DNA of 64,000 nt from Nocardia pneumoniae NBRC 100136 (GCF_000308755.1 NZ_BAGF01000035.1:1-64000), one strand, 5' to 3'; positions 1 through 8,787 are shown, counted from the first letter of the stretch. A program made the numbers and translations. The notes: a model not told the origin generated them from the sequence alone.

Positions 1-1
1 A

Positions 2-1963
2 GCGCGGCTGACCGCACTGTTGCGCGGCGACGGGGACGGCGGGCGGCCGATCGGTATCATCAGTGGCCCGCCCGGGGTCGGGAAGTCGAGTCTGGCACTG
101 CGGGTGGCGCACGCGCTGCGCACGGATTTTCCGGACGGTCAGCTGTATCTGGATCTGCATGGCTATAGCGCGATGCCGACGTCGACGGCGTACGAGGCAC
201 TGGACCGTTTCGTGCGGGCGCTCGACGACACCGCGCGGGGCGATCCCGAACTGGACGAAGAACGGCTGGCCCAGCGCTACCGTGCGTTACTCGATGGTCG
301 GCGAGTGCTGGTGGTGATCGATAACGCGCTGACGCCGGAGCAGGTGCGGCCGCTGTTGCCGCCGCCGTGCTCCGCGGCGGTCGTCACCTCGCGGGGTCCG
401 CTGTCCGGGCTGGTGGTGCGGGACAATGCGGTCCGGCTCGTGCTGCGCCCGCTGGCGCCGGTCCATGCCGAGGCATTACTGCGGACCGCGACCGGCTCGC
501 CGGACAGTGGTGCCGCGGCGACGGTGGCGCGGATGTGCGGATATCTGCCGTTGACGCTGAAGATCGCGGCCGAACATGCGGCCCTGTCGAGCCTCACCCT
601 GCCGGAACTCGCGGCGGAGCTGGCGAACGAACGCAACCGGCTGGACGCACTGGCCGGTGTTGACGGTGACCCGACATCGGAGGTACGGATGGTGTTCTCC
701 TGGTCTTACCGACATCTGCCCGAGGATCTGCGCCGGGCGTTCCGGCTGCTCGGACTGCACCCGGGCGGTGAGTTCAGTACCACCGCCGCGGCGGCGCTGC
801 TGGGTCTGCCGCCGGATCGAGCGCGCCGGACCCTCGACGCACTGGTGGCGTTCAGCGTGCTGGAGCGCCTGTCCCGCGATCGCTACCGATTGCTGGACCT
901 GCTGCGGGAGTACGCCGCCGAGCGGGCTGCCGAAGACGAGCCGGAGAGCGAGCGCCACGCGGCGCTGACCCGAGAATTCGATTGGTACGCCCACACCGTC
1001 GACGCCGCAGACCGGCTGCTGGCGCCGATGCGGCGTCACGTGCCGCTGGGGCCGCCCGGTCCCGGAACCCCGATCACCGAGCTCGGTACCTATGACGCCG
1101 CTCTGCGCTGGTGCGATTCCGAACGAGCCAATCTGACCGCGGCGGTGCGGGCCGCGGGTACCGATGGTATGCCGGACCTCGCCTGGCGGCTGGCCCTCGC
1201 GGCGGTGACCTTCTACAAGATCCGCCGCTACCATGACGATTGGCTTGCGACCAGCGAGCTCGCCGTGGCCGCGGCACGGGCGGCGGGTGATGCCTTCGCC
1301 GAACAGTGGTGCCTGACCAGCCTGGGTGGCGCGCTGGTCGAGGTCGGCCGGATCGATGAGGCGCGGTCGGCGTACGAGCAGTCTCTGCGGATCAATCGCG
1401 AGATCGGGGATCGGATCGGGGAGGGGATGGCGCTCGGGAACCTCGGGGAGGCCGCGCGCGAGCTCGACCGCCCCGACTACGCGCGTGAGCTGGGCGAGCA
1501 GGCGCTCGCGATCTGGCGCGAGATCGGTGATCGGCGCAACGAGGCGATCGTGCTGCGGGATGTGCTGGCGCGGACGCGATTCGATCGCGGTGACTACCCA
1601 GCGGCGGAACAGCTCTACCGGGATGCCCTTGCGGCGTGTCACGGCATCGACTCGCATACCGAGGGGAACGTCCTCCACGATCTCGGCATGACCCTGCAGG
1701 CCATGTCGCGGCCCGGTGAGGCCGCCGACACCTATGAAGAGGCGCTTGCGGTGCGGCGAATGAGCGGCGACCGTTTCGGGGAGGGCGAGACCCTCGCTGC
1801 CCTCGGCGAGGCCCGCACGCTGCTCGGCGACCGGGTCGGGGCACAGAGCGCCCTGCTCCAGTCTTTGGGCGTCTACGGGGAATTGGGGTCGCCCCGCGCC
1901 GACGCCGTTCGCGCGCGACTGCGTCAGCTCGGGTTCGATCCGGAGGAGCGCCAGCCCGGTTAG
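2..1963 (+). CDS. NB-ARC ATPase / TPR regulator, 5' truncated (AfsR/FxsT-like)
   Basis: The reading frame is open from base 2, so the gene enters from outside the window; the TTG at 20 is only the first possible start. Numbering from that codon, a Walker A loop GPPGVGKSS is at 16-24 and a Walker B strand VLVVID at about 96-101, followed by the GYLPLTLK helix typical of NB-ARC/STAND ATPases. A winged-helix-like stretch follows, then about five TPR-type repeats in the last 230 residues. STAND proteins of this build are usually signal-responsive regulators (AfsR/SARP type) or the TPR partner found beside FxsB maturases. The missing N-terminus, which would show a BTAD or HTH domain, decides between these. 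It converges on the radical SAM gene with only 7 bases between the stops, so a functional link is possible but not shown. Confidence 0.85.
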   Translation, partial: ARLTALLRGDGDGGRPIGIISGPPGVGKSSLALRVAHALRTDFPDGQLYLDLHGYSAMPTSTAYEALDRFVRALDDTARGDPELDEERLAQRYRALLDGRRVLVVIDNALTPEQVRPLLPPPCSAAVVTSRGPLSGLVVRDNAVRLVLRPLAPVHAEALLRTATGSPDSGAAATVARMCGYLPLTLKIAAEHAALSSLTLPELAAELANERNRLDALAGVDGDPTSEVRMVFSWSYRHLPEDLRRAFRLLGLHPGGEFSTTAAAALLGLPPDRARRTLDALVAFSVLERLSRDRYRLLDLLREYAAERAAEDEPESERHAALTREFDWYAHTVDAADRLLAPMRRHVPLGPPGPGTPITELGTYDAALRWCDSERANLTAAVRAAGTDGMPDLAWRLALAAVTFYKIRRYHDDWLATSELAVAAARAAGDAFAEQWCLTSLGGALVEVGRIDEARSAYEQSLRINREIGDRIGEGMALGNLGEAARELDRPDYARELGEQALAIWREIGDRRNEAIVLRDVLARTRFDRGDYPAAEQLYRDALAACHGIDSHTEGNVLHDLGMTLQAMSRPGEAADTYEEALAVRRMSGDRFGEGETLAALGEARTLLGDRVGAQSALLQSLGVYGELGSPRADAVRARLRQLGFDPEERQPG

Positions 1964-1970
1964 ACGGCCG

Positions 1971-3197
1971 CTATCCCGCCCGTTCGGCGCGGATCGCGCC
2001 GAGCGAGGTTCCGCGCTCGGCCAAGCCGTCCGCGACCCGCCGCTCGATATGGGTGATCACGGCGAAGAGATCGGCGCAGTAGACCGATGGATTGCGGAAG
2101 CCGCTTCCCGGTCGATACCGATGTGGATAGAGCCCGCCGCCGCAGATCCGGCGATGGACGCACGCGCGACAGGTGTGCGACAGCGCGTCGAACCCGAGTT
2201 GCCTGGCCACGAAGGCGGGCAGCTGTAGTACCTCGTCGAGCGAGTGCCGGACGACATCGAGCCCGGTGGCTGCCGCCCCCTCGTGCACCGCTTTCATGCT
2301 GTCGACCTGCTCATAGGAGCCGTCGGTCTCGATGACGACGAGCGTGACCGGATTCAAGCCGAATGACTCGTAGCTCTGAGTGCCCCCCAGCACCAGATGC
2401 ACCAGGTCTTCGAAGATGCGCACCCTGCATGGACGTTCGGGTGCGTCGAACCACTGGTCGAAAATGGGGATGAGCCAGTCGGCATACGGCGTGCTCCGGT
2501 CGTCGGGGATCAATCCGGGCGGCGGGTTCTGCCAGGTGCCGTGCGGGAGAAGAAAATCGAGCGCGGGAACATCCAGGTCGAGCAGGCCACGCCAGACTCG
2601 GAGCGGGTCGGCCTCGAGCTGAACCGTGCTCAGCACTCCGCTGAAGAACGCGCTGCGGGCCGGTTCGCGCATGACTGCGATGGCCGCCGACACAGCGTCG
2701 TAACTGGATCTGCCGTCGCGGAAGCGACGGTGCAGATCGTTGGCCGTTCGGTCGCCGTCGAGGCTGATGCCGACACCGATGTCGGCGGCAATCAAACGGT
2801 CGGCCGTCTCCGCGTCGAGCAGCACACCGTTTGTCTGAATCGACGTGACGACCCGGATTGGAGCGATTCGGTCGCGCAGCGTCTCGACGATCCGCACGAC
2901 GTAGCCGGGGCCGCCGAGCAAGGGCTCGCCACCGTGTAGCCGGACCGTGACGCTGTCCAGGTCGTGCGCCCGGGCGTGCTCGGCGATGCGATCGGCTGTG
3001 GCGGCGACGACGTGCGGCGTCATCCTGCGGGGTTGGTTGCGCCAGGATTGGTCCGCCAGGTGGTAGACGTAGCAGTAGTCACAGTCCAGATTGCAGCGCG
3101 ACTGCACCTTGAGGATGAACTCGCGGAACGGGTGCAGGTTCTCGCTCGGTCGCCGCGTGCGCGGGCCGAAGCCCGGCCACGGCAGATCCGCGGGCAT
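1971..3197 (-). CDS. Radical SAM/SPASM peptide maturase, FxsB-like
   Basis: This 408-residue protein has the radical SAM cluster motif CNLDCDYC (C35, C39, C42) and a C-terminal SPASM-type set C343-x2-C346-x5-C352, then C374, with the CGGGLYPHRY and NPSVYCADL signatures that I associate with the FxsB family. FxsB enzymes install cyclophane crosslinks (aromatic side chain to a beta-carbon two residues on) in short ribosomal peptides. This copy ends soon after SPASM and lacks the extra C-terminal HEXXH-type domain of long FxsB proteins. The ATG start lies 12 bases after the stop of a 54-codon ORF on the same strand, so the two are probably co-transcribed with that ORF first. The family call is strong; the crosslink chemistry and the substrate are inferred. 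Confidence 0.85.
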   Translation of the reverse strand: MPADLPWPGFGPRTRRPSENLHPFREFILKVQSRCNLDCDYCYVYHLADQSWRNQPRRMTPHVVAATADRIAEHARAHDLDSVTVRLHGGEPLLGGPGYVVRIVETLRDRIAPIRVVTSIQTNGVLLDAETADRLIAADIGVGISLDGDRTANDLHRRFRDGRSSYDAVSAAIAVMREPARSAFFSGVLSTVQLEADPLRVWRGLLDLDVPALDFLLPHGTWQNPPPGLIPDDRSTPYADWLIPIFDQWFDAPERPCRVRIFEDLVHLVLGGTQSYESFGLNPVTLVVIETDGSYEQVDSMKAVHEGAAATGLDVVRHSLDEVLQLPAFVARQLGFDALSHTCRACVHRRICGGGLYPHRYRPGSGFRNPSVYCADLFAVITHIERRVADGLAERGTSLGAIRAERAG

Positions 3198-3209
3198 CGA
3201 ACGATCCGG

Positions 3210-3374
3210 TTACCGGTCGTGTCGTGGGGTTCGAGCCGCAGTGACCAAGCGGCCGTTCGAGCTATGGGCGTAGGCGGCGCAGTCCTCGGCCCGGGGGTCT
3301 CGCAGGCGCTCCAGGGCCAAGTCGAGCGCGGCGGCCGGAGCGGAACCCGGCGAGATCTGGGTGGGCGAATTCAT
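3210..3374 (-). CDS. Candidate RiPP precursor peptide (54 aa)
   Basis: The frame can be opened upstream at 3407, but the ATG at 3374 has GGAAGGAG six bases ahead of it and gives 54 residues, so I use that start. The peptide has a Pro/Ser/Ala-rich N-terminus, a predicted helix ALDLALERLR at about 16-25 that could serve as leader, one Cys at 32, and the segment AYAHSSNGRLV at 34-44 before a basic tail. Position (just upstream of an FxsB-like maturase), size and RBS suggest it is the substrate. It lacks the FxSxx C-terminus of classical FxsA. Y35-A-H37 or H37-S-S39 are the only aromatic/His-x-x units that could mimic a three-residue cyclophane site. Not recognised as a named family. Confidence 0.5.
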   Translation of the reverse strand: MNSPTQISPGSAPAAALDLALERLRDPRAEDCAAYAHSSNGRLVTAARTPRHDR

Positions 3375-3519
3375 GGCGGCTCCTTCCGCAAAATGCAGCT
3401 CTATCATCGCATTTCAGCCACTGCGATGGGGTCCGAACGGAGAGGCCGGCCACCGATCGGGCCGCCGCGCGGGGTCGCGGGTCCGTCGGTCCCGGTGTGC
3501 CGGGTGTCCGGGTCGGCAC

Positions 3520-3542
3520 TTGTCGGTGCCGGTCCCTAGACT
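3520..3542 (+). promoter_or_regulatory. DNA-damage promoter of polA (RecA-NDp/PafBC type)
   Basis: TTGTCGGTG, eight bases, then TAGACT: a full match to the TTGTCRGTG-N8-TAnnnT motif known from mycobacterial LexA-independent damage genes, which are activated by PafBC. The -10 box ends at 3542, so transcription should start near 3549-3550, exactly at a GTG codon. Confidence 0.8.
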
Positions 3543-3549
3543 CATGCCC

Positions 3550-6282
3550 GTGAGTTCACCGACGACTGCCCAGCGTTCCGCCACCGCGTCCGACCCTGCC
3601 GGGGACCGGCCGACGCTGCTGCTGCTGGACGGGCATTCGATCGCCTACCGCGCGTTCTTCGCGCTACCGGCGGAGAACTTCAAGACGGTCACCGGGCAGA
3701 CCACGAACGCGGTGTACGGGTTCACCGCGATGTTGATCAACCTGCTGCGCGACGAGAAGCCGACGCATGTGGCCGCGGCGTTCGACGTGTCGCGCCAGAC
3801 CTTCCGCGCCGAGGCGTACCCGGAGTACAAGGCCAACCGCACCACCACGCCGGAGGAGTTCCGCGGGCAGGTCGAGCTCACCAAGGACGTGCTCGGCGCG
3901 CTGGGCATTCCGGTGATGGCGATCGACGGCTTCGAAGCCGACGACATCATCGCCACGCTCACCACGCGCGCGTCGGCCCAGGGCTTCCGCGTGCTCATCG
4001 TCACCGGTGACCGGGACTCCATCCAGTTGGTCGACGAGAACGTCACCGTGCTGTACCCCCGCAAGGGTGTCTCCGACCTGACCAGGTTCACCCCCGACGA
4101 GGTGATGGCCAAGTACGGTCTCACCCCGAACCAGTACCCCGACTACGCGGCGTTGCGCGGCGACCCGAGCGACAATCTCCCGGGCATCCCCGGTGTCGGA
4201 GAGAAGACCGCCGCCAAGTGGATCCGCGAGTACGGCAACCTGAACGCCCTGGTCGACAAGGTCGACGAGGTGAAGGGCAAGGTCGGCGACGCGCTGCGGG
4301 CCAACCTGAGCAGCGTGGTGCTCAACCGCCAGCTCACCGAGTTGATGCGGGACGTGCCGCTGCCGTACACGCCCGACCAGCTGGCGCAGGGGCCGTGGGA
4401 TCGGGAGAAGATCCACCGCTTGTTCGACGATCTCGAGTTCCGTGTGCTGCGCGACCGGCTGTTCGAGACGCTGGCACCGCCGGAACCCGAGGCGGAGGCG
4501 GGCTTCGAGATCAGCGGCGGCGCGCTGGAGATCGGCGCCGTCGCCAGCTGGCTCGCCGAGCACGCGAAAGCCGGTGTGCGCCATGGCGTCTCGATCGTCG
4601 GAACGGGTACTCCGGCGCACGGTGACGTGCGCGCGATCGCCATCGCGGCCGGTGACGGCGAGAGCGGCTACATCGACGTCACCGTGCTCACCCCGGAGGA
4701 CGAGGCGGCGCTGGGCGCCTGGCTCGCCGATCCGGCCGTGCCGAAGGCGCTGCACGAGGCGAAGGCCGCCGTGCACGCGCTACGCGGCCGCGGCTGGACC
4801 CTCGGCGGGCTGACCAGCGACACGGCGCTGGCCGCCTACCTGGTCCGCCCCGGCCAGCGCACCTTCAACCTCGACGACCTCTCGCTGCGCTACCTGCATC
4901 GGGAGCTGCGCGCCGAGACCGCCGAGACCGCGCAGCTGTCCCTGCTCGACGAGGAGGACACCGTCGACGCCGAACTGGCGCGGGCGCAGATGCTGCGTGC
5001 CCGCGCCGTCGCCGACCTGGCCGACGCGCTGGACGAGGAGCTGGGCAAGATCGAGTCCACGCCGCTGCTGGCCGATATGGAGCTGCCGCTGCTCGGCGTG
5101 CTGTCCACGCTGGAGGACGCGGGCATCGCGGTGGACACCGATCAGCTGGCGACGTTGCAGCGGCAATTCGCCGACCGGGTCACCGAGGCGGCCAACGCGG
5201 CCTACGACGTGATCGGCAAGCAGATCAACCTGGGTTCGCCCAAGCAGCTGCAGGTGGTGCTGTTCGACGAGCTGGACATGCCGAAGACCAAGCGCACCAA
5301 GACCGGCTACACCACCGACGCGGACGCGCTGGAGTCGCTGTTCGAGAAGACCCAGCACCCGTTCCTGGAGCACCTGCTCGCGCACCGCGACGCCACCCGG
5401 CTCAAGGTCACCGTCGACGGCCTGCTCAAGTGCGTCGCCGAGGACGGGCGCATCCACACCACGTTCAACCAGACGATCGCCGCGACCGGCCGGTTGTCCT
5501 CGACCGACCCGAACCTGCAGAACATCCCGATCCGCACCGACACCGGACGGCAGATCCGCGACACCTTCGTTGTCGGCTCCGGCTACGAGTCGCTGATGAC
5601 CGCGGATTACAGCCAGATCGAGATGCGGATCATGGCGCACCTGTCCGGGGACGAGGGCTTGATCGAGGCGTTCAACTCCGGGGAGGACCTGCACAGCTTC
5701 GTCGCGTCGAAGGCGTTCGACATCCCGATCGCCGAGGTGACTCCGGAGTTGCGCCGCCGGATCAAGGCGATGTCCTACGGCCTGGCCTATGGCCTGAGTT
5801 CCTACGGACTGTCGGCGCAGCTGAAGATCAGCACCACCGAGGCGAAGGAGCAGATGGAGGTCTACTTCGCCCGCTTCGGCCGGATCCGCGACTACCTGTA
5901 CGAGGTGGTCGAGCAGGCCCGCAAGGTCGGCTACACCGAGACGCTGTTCGGCCGTCGCCGCTACCTGCCCGATCTGGACTCCAGCAACCGGCAGCGCCGG
6001 GAGGCGGCCGAGCGGATGGCGCTCAACGCCCCGATCCAGGGCACCGCGGCCGACATCATCAAGGTCGCGATGATCAACGTGCACCGGGCGATGCGGTCGG
6101 CCGGGCTGCGCTCGCGGATGCTGCTGCAGATCCACGACGAGTTGCTGTTCGAGGTCGCGGAAGGGGAGCGGGAGACGTTGCAGGCGCTGGCGCGCGAACA
6201 GATGTCCTCGGCGATCGCCCTGTCGGTGCCCTTGGAGGTCTCGGTGGGCGTCGGCCGCAGCTGGGACGCCGCCGCGCACTGA
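3550..6282 (+). CDS. polA: DNA polymerase I
   Basis: A 910-residue family A polymerase. The N-terminal part is a 5' nuclease (LLLLDGHSIAYRAFFAL, then the acidic sites in EADDIIA and VTGDRDS). The middle domain is exonuclease-like but shows no D-x-E pair, as in mycobacterial Pol I that lack proofreading. The polymerase domain has motif A DYSQIEMR (D686), an O-helix around RRRIKAMSYGLAYG and motif C QIHDELLFE (D863). It fills gaps in excision repair and removes Okazaki primers. An upstream ATG at 3544 lies only one base after the -10 box and would not be in the transcript, so I choose GTG 3550, which implies a leaderless mRNA. It is divergent from the FxsB/peptide pair across about 170 bases. 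Confidence 0.95.
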   Translation: MSSPTTAQRSATASDPAGDRPTLLLLDGHSIAYRAFFALPAENFKTVTGQTTNAVYGFTAMLINLLRDEKPTHVAAAFDVSRQTFRAEAYPEYKANRTTTPEEFRGQVELTKDVLGALGIPVMAIDGFEADDIIATLTTRASAQGFRVLIVTGDRDSIQLVDENVTVLYPRKGVSDLTRFTPDEVMAKYGLTPNQYPDYAALRGDPSDNLPGIPGVGEKTAAKWIREYGNLNALVDKVDEVKGKVGDALRANLSSVVLNRQLTELMRDVPLPYTPDQLAQGPWDREKIHRLFDDLEFRVLRDRLFETLAPPEPEAEAGFEISGGALEIGAVASWLAEHAKAGVRHGVSIVGTGTPAHGDVRAIAIAAGDGESGYIDVTVLTPEDEAALGAWLADPAVPKALHEAKAAVHALRGRGWTLGGLTSDTALAAYLVRPGQRTFNLDDLSLRYLHRELRAETAETAQLSLLDEEDTVDAELARAQMLRARAVADLADALDEELGKIESTPLLADMELPLLGVLSTLEDAGIAVDTDQLATLQRQFADRVTEAANAAYDVIGKQINLGSPKQLQVVLFDELDMPKTKRTKTGYTTDADALESLFEKTQHPFLEHLLAHRDATRLKVTVDGLLKCVAEDGRIHTTFNQTIAATGRLSSTDPNLQNIPIRTDTGRQIRDTFVVGSGYESLMTADYSQIEMRIMAHLSGDEGLIEAFNSGEDLHSFVASKAFDIPIAEVTPELRRRIKAMSYGLAYGLSSYGLSAQLKISTTEAKEQMEVYFARFGRIRDYLYEVVEQARKVGYTETLFGRRRYLPDLDSSNRQRREAAERMALNAPIQGTAADIIKVAMINVHRAMRSAGLRSRMLLQIHDELLFEVAEGERETLQALAREQMSSAIALSVPLEVSVGVGRSWDAAAH

Positions 6283-6381
6283 CAACCCGGCGAAACGCGC
6301 CGGTCGGACAGTACGGGCCCGGCTTCCGGCTTTTCGGGAGCTATCATCGGCTCGCCGCGCCAGCAAAGGAATCACCGTGAA

Positions 6382-6397
6382 CGGGACGCGTGTCCCG
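6382..6397. promoter_or_regulatory. Palindrome between polA and carbonic anhydrase
   Basis: CGGGAC-gcgt-GTCCCG, a perfect 16-base dyad 100 bases after the polA stop and 70 bases before the carbonic anhydrase start. There is no T-run, so it is at least as likely an operator as a terminator. Function unknown. Confidence 0.35.
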
Positions 6398-6467
6398 CCG
6401 CGCGCGGGCATCTACCGTGAAGCTGGTCATATAGGGATTCACGCATACCGAGCGCAGGGGATGTCCC

Positions 6468-6962
6468 ATGACTGTCACCGACGAATACCTGGCGAACAAT
6501 GCGGCGTACGCGAGCACCTTCCAAGGCCCGCTACCTTTGCCGCCCTCGAAGGGCGTGGCCGTGGTCGCGTGCATGGACGCGCGGCTCAACGTCTACGGCG
6601 CGCTCGGCCTCGCGGAGGGGGAGGCGCACGTCATCCGCAACGCGGGCGGTGTGGTGACCGCCGACGAGATCCGCTCGCTGGCGATCAGTCAGCGGTTGCT
6701 CGGCACCAGGGAGATCATTCTGATCCACCATACCGATTGCGGCATGCTCACCTTCACCGACGACGCCTTCAAGGCCGCCATCCAGGAGGAGACCGGAATC
6801 AAGCCGGAGTGGTCGGTGGAATCGTTCTCGGACCTGGAAACCGATGTGCGCCAGTCGATCGCGCGCATCGTCGCCAGCCCGTTCGTGCCGCACAAGAACG
6901 CCATCCGCGGCTTCGTCTTCGACGTCGCCACCGGCGAGCTGAACGAGGTAGCCGCTCGCTGA
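6468..6962 (+). CDS. Beta-class carbonic anhydrase
   Basis: The 164-residue protein interconverts CO2 and bicarbonate in the cytosol. Zinc-site residues are visible: C35 and D37-R39 in VACMDAR, then H88 and C91 in HHTDCGM, the standard Cys-Asp/Arg-His-Cys set of beta enzymes. The length and sequence resemble M. tuberculosis Rv1284 (163 residues) almost throughout, including the N-terminal MTVTDEYLANN. The ATG is preceded by AGGGGAT. It stands alone: polA ends 185 bases upstream and the next gene is convergent. A housekeeping role in supplying bicarbonate to carboxylases (a ppc gene lies at the other end of the window) is plausible. Confidence 0.93.
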   Translation: MTVTDEYLANNAAYASTFQGPLPLPPSKGVAVVACMDARLNVYGALGLAEGEAHVIRNAGGVVTADEIRSLAISQRLLGTREIILIHHTDCGMLTFTDDAFKAAIQEETGIKPEWSVESFSDLETDVRQSIARIVASPFVPHKNAIRGFVFDVATGELNEVAAR

Positions 6963-7030
6963 CGGAGCGAACAGCGTGATGCGACAACGAGATTCGATGC
7001 GCCGCTCGGATCGCGCTGTGACACAGTGCT

Positions 7031-7342
7031 TTACTGCGGGCGTTGCCGCACCAGGCGCGCCGAACCGCTGGCGAGATCCACCTCATCGCGCGGCGGCGCG
7101 CCGTCGGACTTGTCTTCCCGATGCATCAGCGTGGTCATGCGCTGCTCGAATTCGTAATGCTTCGCGCCCTGGAACAACGCCGTCACCTCTTCGAATCCGA
7201 CGGCCGACACCGGACGACCGGACCGTTTCCTGGTCCACGGCAGTACGCGGCTTCCGGTGAGTTTGTTCCACCCGACTTCGGCGAAGGCGAGCGCGATGAG
7301 CAGCAGGGACAGACCCGGGATGGTCATGGCGACGAGACCCAT
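7031..7342 (-). CDS. DUF6191 small membrane-anchored protein
   Basis: A 103-residue protein with one N-terminal hydrophobic segment (GLSLLLIALAFAEVGW) followed by a short charged cytoplasmic part with the conserved PVSAVGFEEV and DGAPPRDEVDL stretches that I associate with DUF6191. Function is unknown. The frame stays open to 7546, but upstream residues look non-coding and Arg/Ser-rich, so I take the ATG at 7342; ATG 7327 is the alternative. No strong Shine-Dalgarno is seen, only GGTGGC. It converges on the carbonic anhydrase gene with 68 bases between stops. Confidence 0.75.
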   Translation of the reverse strand: MGLVAMTIPGLSLLLIALAFAEVGWNKLTGSRVLPWTRKRSGRPVSAVGFEEVTALFQGAKHYEFEQRMTTLMHREDKSDGAPPRDEVDLASGSARLVRQRPQ

Positions 7343-7770
7343 GCCACCGACGGTACCTTCGCGCTGCCCGCAACCTCCTGAACTGCGCGAATGGTACTCG
7401 CCAGTAGACAAATCGGGCACTCGGATATGGTTGCTATTGCGCCGCGATGTCCCTATCCTCGATCGCGTGCCGAATCCCGTCGACCGCCACAGTGCAGCGC
7501 TCCGCGTCGCAGACCGCGACCGCGCTGTGTCCATGGCGTCGCTCACCGGGCCCTCCGTGGTTGCGTCGGCTACCGCCGCCGCGCCGGAGGATCGTGCCGG
7601 GCTAGTTCCGCTTACCGCGATGGTGGCGCGGCGTCGTCGAGGCCTCGTAGTAGCCCGCCGTAGCGGGGTCTGATCCGGACCGGCTCCCTCGCTGCGGGCT
7701 GTTCGACTTGTTAGTGCTGGTCCCCTCTGTCAACTCCAGGCACGACATTCTTCGGGAAGACCTACTTTCA
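7343..7770. other. Intergenic region without a supported gene
   Basis: This 428-base stretch lies between two divergent genes. Several overlapping short frames cross it, but none has a ribosome binding site together with protein-like composition. It presumably holds the promoters of both flanking genes. Confidence 0.5.
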
Positions 7771-8208
7771 ATGACCATCCTGTCTCTCGATACCGAAACC
7801 TTCCATGCCGCCGCTCCCAAGGGCCTGCGGGCCGAAAGCGCCGGCCTCACCTCGGCGGAGTTCCACCGCCGCTACTGCGAGCACAATGGCCCCATCCGCC
7901 TCGGTGACTGGTCGCCTGCGGGCAGCCGCACCGCCGAGTTCACCGCCACCCTCGAGTTCGCCGGGCACCTGCGGACCGTCGTCGCCACCGGCAGCCCGGT
8001 CGCGGCGATGACCTCGGCCCTCTACGACGAGGGATTCCCGGTGGAGATCCTGCAGTTCCACCAGCGGCGCACCGCGAGTGGCACCGCCACCTTCGTGCAG
8101 TGCGAATGCGACGGCAGGCGCGGCTGGGGCGCGGCCATCGCCGACGACGGAGCCGAATCGACCGTGCGCGCGATGATCGCGGGCGTCAACCTGCTCGGCG
8201 CGTCCTGA
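7771..8208 (+). CDS. Stand-alone alpha-isopropylmalate synthase regulatory (LeuA dimer) domain
   Basis: This 145-residue protein resembles only the C-terminal allosteric domain of LeuA: a segment around GPIRLGDW, then AEFTATLEFAG, the PVAAMTSALYDEGFPVEIL helix-strand unit and a WGAAIADD strand matching the WGVGI region of corynebacterial LeuA. No TIM-barrel catalytic domain is present. In LeuA this domain binds leucine. Here it may act as a separate leucine-sensing or LeuA-interacting protein, which is inference. The ATG has GGGAAGA ten bases upstream; an in-frame ATG at 7708 lacks support. The gene ends in a strong hairpin terminator. Confidence 0.75.
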   Translation: MTILSLDTETFHAAAPKGLRAESAGLTSAEFHRRYCEHNGPIRLGDWSPAGSRTAEFTATLEFAGHLRTVVATGSPVAAMTSALYDEGFPVEILQFHQRRTASGTATFVQCECDGRRGWGAAIADDGAESTVRAMIAGVNLLGAS

Positions 8209-8215
8209 TAGCGAA

Positions 8216-8253
8216 CGTCGACCGCGGGGAGGCGGAACACCCCGCGGTCGACG
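8216..8253. terminator. Hairpin terminator after the LeuA-domain gene
   Basis: Perfect 14-base arms (CGTCGACCGCGGGG / CCCCGCGGTCGACG) around a 10-base loop, starting 8 bases after the stop. There is no T-run, as is common in actinobacteria. Confidence 0.8.
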
Positions 8254-8277
8254 CGTCTCATCCGGCTGCGGACGCAC

Positions 8278-8330
8278 GCCAGGCCCGGACTCGGACTGCC
8301 CCTCGCAGGGCGTCCGTGTCCGGGCCTGGC
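8278..8330. terminator. Second hairpin, between convergent genes
   Basis: Perfect 13-base arms (GCCAGGCCCGGAC / GTCCGGGCCTGGC) enclose 27 bases that can form an inner stem with one bulge. It lies 39 bases past the thioredoxin stop on the minus strand, so it probably terminates that transcript and backs up the terminator at 8216-8253. Confidence 0.7.
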
Positions 8331-8368
8331 GTCGTATCGGTGTCGCGCGGGAACTTACCGCGCCGCGG

Positions 8369-8740
8369 TCACTGCTGACCGGCCTGCTGTTCAGCGAGCT
8401 GCTTGCGCACCTCGTCCATGTCCAGCGCCTTGACCTGGGTCACCAGATCCTCGAGCGCGGCGGGCGGCAGCGCGCCGGGCTGCGCGAAGACCAGCACACC
8501 CTCCCGGAAGGCCATGATGGTCGGGATCGAACGGATGTTGGCGGCCGCCGCGAGGCCCTGCTCGGCTTCGGTGTCGACCTTTCCGTGCACCACGTCGGGG
8601 TGCTTGTCGGAGGAGGCCTCGAAGGTCGGTGCGAAACTCTTGCACGGGCCGCACCAATCGGCCCAGAAATCGACGAGTACCACGTCGTTCCCGGTGACTA
8701 CCTCGTCGAAATTCTGCTGGGTCAGCGTCTGGGTGGCCAT
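8369..8740 (-). CDS. trxB1: Thioredoxin
   Basis: A 123-residue thioredoxin with the redox motif WCGPC in the context VLVDFWADWCGPC and the conserved cis-proline in RSIPTIMAF. It reduces protein disulfides in the cytosol using thioredoxin reductase. Length and sequence are closest to M. tuberculosis TrxB1 (Rv1471), including the GALPPAALEDLV end. The ATG at 8740 is preceded by GAGAGGAC; the frame extends to 8821 but the extra residues are not thioredoxin-like. The 2H phosphoesterase gene ends 47 bases upstream on the same strand, so the two may be co-transcribed. Confidence 0.93.
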   Translation of the reverse strand: MATQTLTQQNFDEVVTGNDVVLVDFWADWCGPCKSFAPTFEASSDKHPDVVHGKVDTEAEQGLAAAANIRSIPTIMAFREGVLVFAQPGALPPAALEDLVTQVKALDMDEVRKQLAEQQAGQQ

Positions 8741-8787
8741 GACGTCCTCTCGTTTCGGTGTGCCAGCTATAACGCGGGCTGCCTCGG

